A stretch of 7,446 bases of DNA. It comes from Planctomycetia bacterium (GTDB lineage: Bacteria > Planctomycetota > UBA11346). The notes beneath the pieces were generated by a model that saw nothing but the letters and a program-made list of their open reading frames with translations, was not told where the DNA came from and made no database searches. The stretch covers positions 1 through 7,446 of the forward strand of contig SYDV01000454.1 of the NCBI GenBank assembly GCA_005801395.1. The letters run 5' to 3'. Numbering within the stretch: the stretch's first letter is position 1; each line of letters begins with the position of its first letter. Positions 1-5,936 of this stretch are shown one piece after another. The position numbers and the translations under genes are program-made.

Positions 1-195
1 ACGTTTAATGGTGCTTATTCAGTAAGCGCGCGTCGGAGTCGTATGGAGCAATCACCGAATGAAAAATCAACTGGCGTGAAAGAGCGTTTTTTTCTATTCG
101 CGATCATCGTCTATGTGTTTGTCGCCGTGGCATTTTTTGCCAACTGGTACGGAGGGACTCGGGTTCATCACCGAGTGCACGTCCAGGCACCATAG
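1..195 (+). CDS. Possible small single-pass membrane protein, or C-terminal end of a gene cut by the window edge
   Basis: The frame ending in TAG at 193-195 is open from base 1. An internal ATG at 43 would give a 50-residue peptide. It sits 4 bases after GGAG (35-38), a usable but short Shine-Dalgarno spacing. From that ATG the peptide has a charged N-terminus (residues 1-15, with E, K and R), one hydrophobic stretch at about residues 16-33 rich in F, V, A and I, and a short tail with several His and Arg. This layout predicts one membrane helix. Because the frame continues to the window edge, it may instead be the tail of a longer protein. I recognise no family. The next gene lies 106 bases downstream on the same strand. 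Coding status is uncertain: the case rests on the membrane helix, the SD-like site and the open frame. Confidence 0.4.
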   Translation, partial: TFNGAYSVSARRSRMEQSPNEKSTGVKERFFLFAIIVYVFVAVAFFANWYGGTRVHHRVHVQAP

Positions 196-197
196 TG

Positions 198-214
198 AGT
201 ACTAATGAAGTACT
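198..214. repeat. Small hairpin: AGTACT repeated around a 5-base spacer
   Basis: AGTACT occurs at 198-203 and again at 209-214, separated by AATGA. The hexamer is its own reverse complement, so the pair can fold as a 6-bp stem with a 5-base loop. It starts 2 bases after the stop codon at 195, and a T-run (GTTTTT) ends at about 229. It could be a weak terminator for the upstream frame or an operator for the gene at 302. The stem is short and AT-rich, so chance is possible. The rest of 196-301 shows no convincing -35/-10 pair. Confidence 0.25.
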
Positions 215-301
215 TTGCCAAGTGTTTTTCGCGGGATCTGCTGTTCATCGCCGCATGGTGTGCCCACTATTCATCGCGATTTGCGATGGTAAATATTCGT
301 C

Positions 302-1063
302 ATGACGCATATCCCCGCATTATTGGCGATGCTGGATGATCCCGACCCCACGGTCCAGGAAGCGTTGTTAAATCGATTAACCACGGATGCCGAATTACTC
401 AATCAAGCGTGGGTTTGCGCGCATGAACAACAACATTATCCCACGGCGTTGACTGAATTAGTTCTGCGTTGTGATGCGGAAGCGTTGGTTGATGCCTTTG
501 CCGAAGTTGAAGATTTGGAATCCGGTGTGTGGTTGTTACCGCGAGTAGATATTCCACGTCGAGATTATCGGACAATTGGTATGCGCGCTCTGGATCAATT
601 AGCGGAACGTGCCCATGCGGCCACTGATCCCTGGGGTGTGGCGCGGTTTCTGTGTGATGACTGTGGTTTTAGTGGTGCCGTGCATGATTATGACCACCCA
701 CATAATAGCATTATGACCATGGTGTTGGAGGGTCGTGTTGGCTTGCCGATTTCATTGACGGCGTTGTGGGTGCTTATTTGCCGCCGTCTGGCGCTTGAGT
801 GTGACCCTATTGCGTTACCCGGTCATGTTGTTGGTCGTTGGCGCGGCGGATATATCGATTTATTTGATCATGGTCGCAAAGTAGAGCGAGAAGAATTAGA
901 TCAGCGCGTCCAGGCGGTCGGTGAAGTCAGTGCCGCACCGTATTTAGCCCCAGCTAGCGATCGAGCTCTCTTGCGACGAATGGCGCGCAATTTAGTTCAC
1001 GCCTATGTGAAACGCGAAGATCGATTGCGCGCGACGATCGCGCATGGATTAGCGACTGCTTAA
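302..1063 (+). CDS. SirB1-family transglutaminase-like protein
   Basis: The 253-residue protein matches the SirB1/YchA-like family (transglutaminase-like core 2 domain). The signature runs from about residue 129: DYDHPHNS, then VLEGRVGLPISLTALW (141-156), an RRLAL helix, LPGHVVGRW (172-180), and DLFDHGRK (186-193). This corresponds to the family pattern DP.NS...VL..R.GIPI.L...PGHF..R...DPF..G. A C-terminal RMARNLVHAY helix also fits. Residues 1-60 are helical and start with LLAMLDDPDPTVQEALLNRL, which resembles a HEAT-type repeat. No signal peptide is seen, so it is probably cytoplasmic. The C-terminal TPR region found in some relatives is absent. ATG 302 is the first start after an in-frame TAA at 290-292, but no clear Shine-Dalgarno precedes it; ATG 329 is an alternative. 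The biochemical role of the family is not established, and I see no classical catalytic Cys context. Confidence 0.85.
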   Translation: MTHIPALLAMLDDPDPTVQEALLNRLTTDAELLNQAWVCAHEQQHYPTALTELVLRCDAEALVDAFAEVEDLESGVWLLPRVDIPRRDYRTIGMRALDQLAERAHAATDPWGVARFLCDDCGFSGAVHDYDHPHNSIMTMVLEGRVGLPISLTALWVLICRRLALECDPIALPGHVVGRWRGGYIDLFDHGRKVEREELDQRVQAVGEVSAAPYLAPASDRALLRRMARNLVHAYVKREDRLRATIAHGLATA

Positions 1064-1080
1064 TTCTTTTTTGACTGGTT

Positions 1081-1108
1081 CGATGTCCGATGTCCGATGT
1101 CCGATGTC
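1081..1108 (+). repeat. Tandem heptamer repeat, 4 exact copies of CGATGTC
   Basis: Bases 1081-1108 are four perfect head-to-tail copies of CGATGTC, bounded by TT on the left and GA on the right, which gives TTCGA/TCGAA ends. The array starts 18 bases after the stop codon of the SirB1-like gene. It resembles a short tandemly repeated repetitive heptamer element. The inverted counterpart lies at 1214-1232. Confidence 0.95.
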
Positions 1109-1213
1109 GAAGGCTGCTGAATATTAAATTTCCGCATGAAGTAGAAAATGGTTTCAGTTTTTCTGCAGTAGTAAGTAAAATGTTGGTAAAAGAACTCATT
1201 GTCGATGAGGCAT

Positions 1214-1232
1214 GACATCGGACATCGGACAT
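1214..1232 (-). repeat. Inverted heptamer block, 2.7 copies of GACATCG
   Basis: Bases 1214-1232 read GACATCG, GACATCG, GACAT, the reverse complement of the unit at 1081-1108. All 19 bases can pair with the left array in more than one register, enclosing about 105-112 bases. An A-run (1233-1238) follows; on the minus strand this is a T-run next to the block. The block is flanked by a direct repeat GTCGATGAG at 1201-1209 and 1239-1247. Confidence 0.9.
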
Positions 1233-1305
1233 AAAAAAGTCGATGAGCCAGGTAGTCGGATTTGGTAAGTTGGACGCTGAAATATCGAGGTCAGACATCA
1301 ACTGT

Positions 1306-2904
1306 TTATGGTAATACTTTAATTTTCACATTCCGAAATCCAACGCCATGGCCGTGATCTTGAAAACAAATATGGCCGGTAGGGATTTGGGCGTATTGCG
1401 GATAGCGATTCCATTTACCCCATAATAGGCGAGTGGTCCATTCACTAGTTCCGAGTTCGTAGCGCGCTGAGATTTCTCCGTTAAGCCAATGTTCAACTAG
1501 TTTACCGCGCACCACAATGCGGGCGCGATTCCATTCTCCGTGGGGTTTAGCAAGGTCGCGCACCGGAGCATACATGCCGTATAAAGCGCCTGACCATTTT
1601 AATGGCGATTTTTTGCCATCGGGATGTAATTGCGCGTCGCTTAATTGGTATTCAGGACCTGTTTCGTGTGGTTTTTTATATTCTTCGCTGACGTGGTACA
1701 TAACGCCACTGTTGCCACCTTCGGCAAGGCGCCATTCCCAGCGTAGGTCAAAATTGGTAAAAGTTTCACGTGTGACGATGCCACTGCCTTCAGCACCTGG
1801 ACTGCCAACCGGTGAGGATTTATTTAGAGTTATGGCACCATCGTGAATTTCCCATAAAGCGGGTAAATCGGGTTGGCCGTAGCCGCGCCACCCGGCAAAT
1901 GATGTGCCATCAAAAAGTAAACGCCATCCGTTGGCGCGTTCCTCATCCGTGAGTTGATTAAGGATATTCGGTTTAACTACGGGTGTGCTGGGGAGAGAGG
2001 TGATGCCACCGGTAAATGGTACGGACGGCTGTTTTCCTAATAAATGTAAATCAAACCATTCGACCATCCGTTTGGTATCCGCCGTCATTTCCTGCCAACC
2101 GCCATGGCCAGCCTCTTCGCGGACGGCGACATCACAGATAGCCCCAACGGTTTTGCACTGTTTATGAAAGCGATAGGCCTGCGTAACCGAGACCAGTGGA
2201 TCGGCGTCGCCATGTACGATGAATACGGGTGGCTGCTTGGCGTTAACCCAATAAATTGGTGATAATTCGTGTCCTAAATGTTCTTGGCCACCAGGAGTTT
2301 CTGACTTTGGTCCAAAAGCTCCGGCATAAGCGGCTAAACGGCCACCACCCGCAGCATTATCTCCATCAGCGAACCAATTTAAATAATCTGTTGGTGGATA
2401 AAAGCAGGCGACCGCTTGTACCTGACTACTGATCTGATCAATCGGATCAGTAGCGTAAGCATCCCCGGTATTTCCACGTGTGGCGAGCATTAAACTTAAA
2501 TGGCCACCCGCACTGCTGCCCGTAACGCCAATTTTAAGGGGATCGACACCATACGTTGATGCGTTGGCGCGAATAAATCGCACTGCACGGTTAATATCAG
2601 CGACAATTTCTTCAACCTGAAAACGTGGTTGAGTTCCGTGTACGACAACAAATGTCGTGTAGCCAGCTTGCGGCCAGCCGCCGTCGCTCATGTTGGCATG
2701 GTTTGACCGCCAACCGCCACTAATAATTTTAATAATGCCAGCGCCATTGGCATTAGCTGGCTTGTAAACGTCCATCGTTAACGCGACGCCATCGTGTTTG
2801 GTGTAGATAACATCGCGTAGGTGCTCAGCGGCATTAGCGGAAAATGCAGGTGAGACTTGGCCAGTTCCCAAACAGATACCGAGTAAAAGCAGGAAGTACT
2901 TCAT
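1306..2904 (-). CDS. Secreted alpha/beta-hydrolase (esterase) fused to a DUF1080 / 3-keto-disaccharide hydrolase-like domain
   Basis: The 532-residue protein has a signal peptide (MKYFLLLLGICLG..., cleavage near residues 22-26), so it is exported. Residues about 28-290 form an esterase/lipase-like alpha/beta-hydrolase. The nucleophile elbow is GSSAGG with Ser131. The likely acid is Asp235 in HGDADPLV, and the likely base is His267 in EAGHGGW. An SGGW motif (62-65) stands where related enzymes have the HGGG oxyanion motif. After a linker (about 290-320), residues 323-532 match DUF1080 (PF06439): WRLLFDGTSFAGW, FDLRWEWRL, GGNSGVMY, ETGPEYQ, GEWNRARIVV, EHWLNG, GHICFQDHG and FRNVKIK. The family is linked to carbohydrate breakdown, so deacylation plus sugar binding or hydrolysis is inferred; the substrate is unknown. 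ATG 2904 is chosen because the signal peptide starts there; only a weak AGAAAGAA precedes it. The gene stands alone, 136 bases after its minus-strand neighbour. Confidence 0.88.
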   Translation of the reverse strand: MKYFLLLLGICLGTGQVSPAFSANAAEHLRDVIYTKHDGVALTMDVYKPANANGAGIIKIISGGWRSNHANMSDGGWPQAGYTTFVVVHGTQPRFQVEEIVADINRAVRFIRANASTYGVDPLKIGVTGSSAGGHLSLMLATRGNTGDAYATDPIDQISSQVQAVACFYPPTDYLNWFADGDNAAGGGRLAAYAGAFGPKSETPGGQEHLGHELSPIYWVNAKQPPVFIVHGDADPLVSVTQAYRFHKQCKTVGAICDVAVREEAGHGGWQEMTADTKRMVEWFDLHLLGKQPSVPFTGGITSLPSTPVVKPNILNQLTDEERANGWRLLFDGTSFAGWRGYGQPDLPALWEIHDGAITLNKSSPVGSPGAEGSGIVTRETFTNFDLRWEWRLAEGGNSGVMYHVSEEYKKPHETGPEYQLSDAQLHPDGKKSPLKWSGALYGMYAPVRDLAKPHGEWNRARIVVRGKLVEHWLNGEISARYELGTSEWTTRLLWGKWNRYPQYAQIPTGHICFQDHGHGVGFRNVKIKVLP

Positions 2905-2970
2905 GATGGTTCTTTCTGTGAAACTAGCGCTTACGGCTGACGATTAAGGCATAACGAAAATCACCAAGAC

Positions 2971-2993
2971 CATACCGTCTTTGATTAGGTATG
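2971..2993. repeat. Short inverted repeat upstream of the esterase gene
   Basis: CATACC (2971-2976) and GGTATG (2988-2993) form a perfect 6-bp inverted repeat around 11 bases, about 70 bases upstream of the esterase start. It could be an operator or part of the leader. No strong promoter hexamers were found beside it in 2905-3040, so the role is speculative. Confidence 0.25.
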
Positions 2994-3002
2994 TTGATGC
3001 AT

Positions 3003-3031
3003 GATTAATAAAGCGAAGATTCAAGTTTCGC
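3003..3031 (-). terminator. Weak candidate terminator after the unknown exported protein
   Basis: On the minus strand, GCGAA (3031-3027), a 9-base loop and TTCGC (3017-3013) are followed by TTTATTAAT. It begins about 9 bases after the stop codon at 3041. The stem is only 5 bp and the T-run is broken, so efficiency would be low. Its position between two same-strand genes fits a transcript boundary. Confidence 0.3.
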
Positions 3032-3040
3032 GATGTAATG

Positions 3041-3685
3041 CTATTCGGAAAGAACAGCATCCCCAGCGCGTATTTCCGCATCATCGGCCACGGTTCCGGC
3101 AATCGCGATACAAATCGACATCGCGGATTTAACTTGGGTGGCGCTGACAACCCCAATTTTTTCTTCGCCACGCTTAACGATAAAACGCTGACCAATTTTA
3201 ACCTGTTGATCGTCACCCGCGCCGATCATCACTAAAAGCGTTTTAGCTTCGCCCACACGGCTGGCGGTTAATACCGTGGTAACGACCGGTATGGTAAGAG
3301 ATTCTGAGGTTTTGGCTGTTTCAGGAGTGGTCGTTGTCGTTGCTGGTAGTGGTTTTGTTGGCGATATAGTTTCGCCATCTAAAATGGCGGTAACTTGTTG
3401 TGCGCTAACAGCGGGTTGGGTGGGGCGTGTGGGTAGGGGGGAAGAGGCGGCCCCCGCAAGTGCCATATGTACGATTAAAGTCGCATCCTGAAGCGAGACG
3501 GTCCCACTAGATAGTCCTTCCGCTAAGGTGCGTAATTGCTGGGCGATTAATGACTGGCCACGTTGTTCCGCTTCGCGTGCGCGCTCGCGAATGATGCTTG
3601 TTGCTATGCCATTGGCAGGAGATTCCGCAGCCATAAGAGAAGTCGCGAAGATGATGCCAAGGAGAACTGAAATACGTATGATCAT
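3041..3685 (-). CDS. Exported protein of unknown function with a C-terminal beta-rich domain
   Basis: I do not recognise a named family for this 214-residue protein. Residues 1-20 are a signal peptide (MIIRISVLLGIIFATSLMAA, cleavage likely after MAA), so it is periplasmic or outer-membrane associated. Residues 26-78 are charged and helical (IIRERAREAEQRGQSLIAQQLRTL). Residues 80-130 are a low-complexity linker rich in Pro, Thr and Ser, with five Thr in a row. Residues 133-214 form a compact beta-rich domain: VLTASRVGEAKTLLVMIGAG, VKIGQRFIVKRGEEKIGVV, and AEIRAGDAVL. This last pattern (G..V..G..F.V.R....IG and a closing GD.V) resembles the C-terminal fold seen in FlgT-like and PVC-group envelope proteins, but that is a pattern judgement only. 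No good Shine-Dalgarno precedes ATG 3685; the start is supported by the signal peptide. The epimerase gene ends 69 bases upstream. Confidence 0.75.
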   Translation of the reverse strand: MIIRISVLLGIIFATSLMAAESPANGIATSIIRERAREAEQRGQSLIAQQLRTLAEGLSSGTVSLQDATLIVHMALAGAASSPLPTRPTQPAVSAQQVTAILDGETISPTKPLPATTTTTPETAKTSESLTIPVVTTVLTASRVGEAKTLLVMIGAGDDQQVKIGQRFIVKRGEEKIGVVSATQVKSAMSICIAIAGTVADDAEIRAGDAVLSE

Positions 3686-3754
3686 GGTGAGGGACTTATC
3701 GTGGTAGAGGAGAAGGGGAAGCTACTGGGTATGGTAAGCTAGGTGGATGATTTA

Positions 3755-4717
3755 TTAAACCATGTTCGCCAAACAATCACGAATAGTAGCCGTTAAATCG
3801 AGTTTTCGTTGCCATCCGGTCATGGCGCGTAAACGACCAACATCAGGCACGCGTCGTTGCATATCTTCAAAACCGCCACCGGGAAAGGCTTGTTGATAGG
3901 GAATGAGAGAGATAGCAGAGCGACTGTTGGCAGCGCTAATAACTAACTTAGCTAAAGCGCCAATACTGATTTCTTCATCTGAACCAATATTGATCACTTT
4001 GCCGCAGGCAGTCGGACAAGCGAGCAGTGCGAGTATGGCAGACACCGCATCTTGGACATGCAAAAAACACCGAGACTGCGTACCATCGCCATGGACTTCC
4101 AAGGGCCGGTTGGCGCGCGCGGCTTCGCAGAAGCGCGGCAGAACCATACCATAAGCGCCGCTTTGTCTGGGCCCGGTGACATTAAAAAAACGCGCGATGG
4201 TTACCGGCAGGCCGCGTTCGCGGTGATAAGCAAGTCCAAGGAATTCATCCATTAATTTGGAACAGGCATAACTCCAACGATGGAGCGAGGACGAACCCAA
4301 CATACTGTCGTCATCCTCCTTAAATGGCACTTTATTGAGTTTGCCATAAATTTCGCTGGTTGAGGCAATGATGATGGGCAAGCGGCCATGCGCATGTGCT
4401 GCCCGCAGCATGACTTCGGCGCCACGTAAATTAGTGACGATGGAACCAACTTGTTTTTCTAATATCCGTCGGACGCCAACCGCAGCGGCCAAATGAATAA
4501 TCACATCAACTTTTGCGCAGGCATCATCGACCAGCACTTCGTCGCACACCGAACCATGCAGCATGGTAAATTGTTTATGCTGGGCGTGGGCAGTGAGGTT
4601 ACTCATCGAACCAGTGGAGCAATCATCCAACACCGTCACCTGGTCGCCACGCGCTAATAGCGCATCAACCAAATGACTACCAATAAAGCCAGCGCCGCCG
4701 GTAACTAAGTAATGCAT
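3755..4717 (-). CDS. NAD-dependent nucleotide-sugar epimerase/dehydratase (extended SDR family)
   Basis: From ATG 4717 the protein has 320 residues, the usual size for extended short-chain dehydrogenases acting on nucleotide sugars. It opens with MHYLVTGGAGFIGSHL, the NAD-binding Rossmann motif GGAGFIG at residues 7-13. An acidic DD follows at the end of beta-2, then HLAAAVGV, STSEIYG (119-125), and the catalytic Tyr150-x3-Lys154 in YACSK. C-terminal substrate-domain motifs are FFNVTGPRQSGAYGMVLPRF, HGDGTQSRCFLHVQDAV and NIGSDEEISI. It acts in the cytoplasm, probably in surface polysaccharide precursor synthesis. UDP-glucose 4-epimerase-like and UDP-glucuronate decarboxylase-like activities both fit, so no symbol is given. 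The frame is open to an ATG at 4816, but the extra 33 residues do not look like this family and would begin 5 bases after a terminator. TAGTAGG lies 9 bases before ATG 4717 and can serve as the Shine-Dalgarno. Confidence 0.88.
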   Translation of the reverse strand: MHYLVTGGAGFIGSHLVDALLARGDQVTVLDDCSTGSMSNLTAHAQHKQFTMLHGSVCDEVLVDDACAKVDVIIHLAAAVGVRRILEKQVGSIVTNLRGAEVMLRAAHAHGRLPIIIASTSEIYGKLNKVPFKEDDDSMLGSSSLHRWSYACSKLMDEFLGLAYHRERGLPVTIARFFNVTGPRQSGAYGMVLPRFCEAARANRPLEVHGDGTQSRCFLHVQDAVSAILALLACPTACGKVINIGSDEEISIGALAKLVISAANSRSAISLIPYQQAFPGGGFEDMQRRVPDVGRLRAMTGWQRKLDLTATIRDCLANMV

Positions 4718-4722
4718 AGGCG

Positions 4723-4759
4723 AAAGCCTACTAACCGTATTGTTCTTCCTATAGGCTTT
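4723..4759 (-). promoter_or_regulatory. Inverted repeat in the epimerase leader covering the Shine-Dalgarno
   Basis: AAAGCCTA (plus strand, 4723-4730) and TAGGCTTT (4752-4759) form a perfect 8-bp inverted repeat around 21 bases. In the epimerase transcript the second arm contains the AGG ribosome-binding core, so folding would hide it. It could also be a DNA operator. The region 4760-4820 must hold the promoter, but no clear hexamer pair stands out; GTTTATAC is the most -10-like element. Confidence 0.3.
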
Positions 4760-4820
4760 GGCGTATAAACTTCGGCGTGTGTTCGACAGCGTTGCTGAGG
4801 CAAATTCGCGCGGCAATTAA

Positions 4821-4860
4821 CCAGAGTATCCCAACGGTTAGGTGAGTTGGGGTACTCTGG
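4821..4860 (-). terminator. Strong stem-loop after potD, likely terminator of the pot operon
   Basis: CCAGAGTATCCCAAC (4821-4835) pairs with GTTGGGGTACTCTGG (4846-4860) over 15 positions with one imperfect pair, around a 10-base loop. It begins 12 bases after the potD stop codon in the direction of transcription and is followed on that strand by TTAATT. On the plus strand it is followed by CTCTTTCGCTTTTT, a better T-run, so it may work in both directions. It separates the pot operon from the epimerase gene. Confidence 0.75.
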
Positions 4861-4872
4861 CTCTTTCGCTTT

Positions 4873-5931
4873 TTAGCGGGCTTTGACGGCGGTCCAAACC
4901 TGGTCATAGATCTTGGTTTCAGCGCCAACATCTTCTTGGAAATGCAGGGTTTTCAATTGCGCGGGGCTGGGATAAATAGCCGAATTTTTAGCATCGTCTG
5001 GTGTAATCATGGGCATGGATGCCTGATTTGGCGTGGCGTAACGATTGAAGTTGGACAATTGCGCACCGATTTTTGCATCAAGAATATAATTGATGAAAGC
5101 GTGGCCGCCTGCCGCGTTTGGTGCCTTGGCGCATATTAACATATTGTCGACCCACAGGATTCCGCCTTCTTTTGGTACCGTAAAGGCAAATTTATCATCC
5201 ATAATATTGCGTACGGCATCGCCATTATAAACCACGGCGGCGACGGCTTCCCCGGCTAGGACTTTATTCATGCCGCCAACTCCGCCATCAAAACCAAGAC
5301 ATTTGCTCGAGCCTTTTGCTTTCGCTAATAATTCACCACAAGCTTTGATCTCGTCTGCTTTACGCGAATTAGCACTATGCCCTAAATACATTAAAGCGAT
5401 ACCGGTCATGGTGCGCATTTCATCCATCAAGATAAATGGGCCTGGTTGTTTGGCGGCGTCAAAAATCAACGACCAACTAACCTCTCCCTTCACTGGAGCC
5501 GTTGCGTACATCAGCCCAACGGTGCCCCATTGATAGGGTAAGCTGTAGCTGTTGCCCGGATCAAATACCGGACTTTTGAATTGTGGCATGAGGTTGGCGC
5601 TATTGGGAATCGAATTTAAATTTAGTTTTTGTACGAGGTTTAATTTAATCATGGTGGGCACTACGACGTCAGTGGCGATGACGATATCGTAGTGACTGAT
5701 TCCGCCGGCTTGTAATTTAGCCAGCATATCATCTTGCGATTCATAAACGTCGATGGTGACCTTAACGCCAGTGCTGGCTTCGTATTGTTTGGTAATTTCT
5801 GGATCAATATATTCACTGTAGGAAAGCATCATGACGCCTTTTTCAGCGGCATTGATGAAGAATGAACAGCTCATTAATAGGCTTGCTGCGCTTAGGCAGT
5901 TGAAAAAATATGCGGGCAAAGAACGACGCAT
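4873..5931 (-). CDS. potD: Spermidine/putrescine-type ABC transporter substrate-binding protein (PotD-like)
   Basis: The 352-residue length and sequence match PotD (family 1 polyamine-binding proteins). Matching blocks in order are SYSEYI (37-42), VYESQDDMLAKL (62-73), YDIVIATD (81-88), FDPGNSYSLPYQWG (123-136), VPKEGGILWVDN (252-263, with the expected Trp260 and Asp262 of the ligand site), and ATPNQAS (299-305). It captures polyamine or a similar cation in the periplasm and hands it to the PotB/PotC permease. The N-terminus has a signal peptide. L19-M20-S21-C22 fits a lipobox, so a lipid-anchored form is possible, but cleavage after Ala28 is also possible. The start is fixed by CGGAG 8 bases upstream, lying over the end of potC, with only 5 bases between the genes. 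Several ligand-site positions differ from the Escherichia coli protein, so the substrate is not certain. A strong stem-loop follows. Confidence 0.92.
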   Translation of the reverse strand: MRRSLPAYFFNCLSAASLLMSCSFFINAAEKGVMMLSYSEYIDPEITKQYEASTGVKVTIDVYESQDDMLAKLQAGGISHYDIVIATDVVVPTMIKLNLVQKLNLNSIPNSANLMPQFKSPVFDPGNSYSLPYQWGTVGLMYATAPVKGEVSWSLIFDAAKQPGPFILMDEMRTMTGIALMYLGHSANSRKADEIKACGELLAKAKGSSKCLGFDGGVGGMNKVLAGEAVAAVVYNGDAVRNIMDDKFAFTVPKEGGILWVDNMLICAKAPNAAGGHAFINYILDAKIGAQLSNFNRYATPNQASMPMITPDDAKNSAIYPSPAQLKTLHFQEDVGAETKIYDQVWTAVKAR

Positions 5932-5936
5932 GATGG

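Larger units (their letters stand above)
1064..1305. other. Convergent intergenic region with heptamer repeats
   Basis: This 242-base gap separates the plus-strand SirB1-like gene from the minus-strand esterase gene. It contains two heptamer repeat blocks in opposite orientation (1081-1108 and 1214-1232), about 105 bases of AT-rich sequence between them, and a TTCTTTTTT run (1066-1074) just after the stop at 1063. No credible gene is seen. A minus-strand frame across the gap mostly reads the repeats and the antisense of the SirB1-like gene. Both flanking genes end here, so transcription termination is the most economical role. Confidence 0.7.

Noticed and set aside
205..339. 44-residue plus-strand frame beginning ATGAAGTACTTT
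   Set aside because: It overlaps the start of the SirB1-like gene, has no ribosome-binding site or recognisable protein features, and is better read as leader sequence.
1081..1232. Repeat blocks considered as a CRISPR array
   Set aside because: The unit is only 7 bases, tandem without spacers, and present in both orientations; no cas gene is nearby.
954..1301. 115-residue minus-strand frame across the convergent gap
   Set aside because: Its sequence is produced by the heptamer repeats (HRTSDIGHRTS) and the antisense of the SirB1-like gene, with no protein-like pattern.
1517..1846. 109-residue plus-strand frame opposite the DUF1080 domain
   Set aside because: It lies fully antisense to well-conserved DUF1080 coding sequence and has no recognisable domain.
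4718..4816. Upstream ATG at 4816 for the epimerase gene
   Set aside because: The extra 33 residues precede the canonical LVTGGAGFIG start, are unlike the family, and would start 5 bases after the stem-loop terminator.
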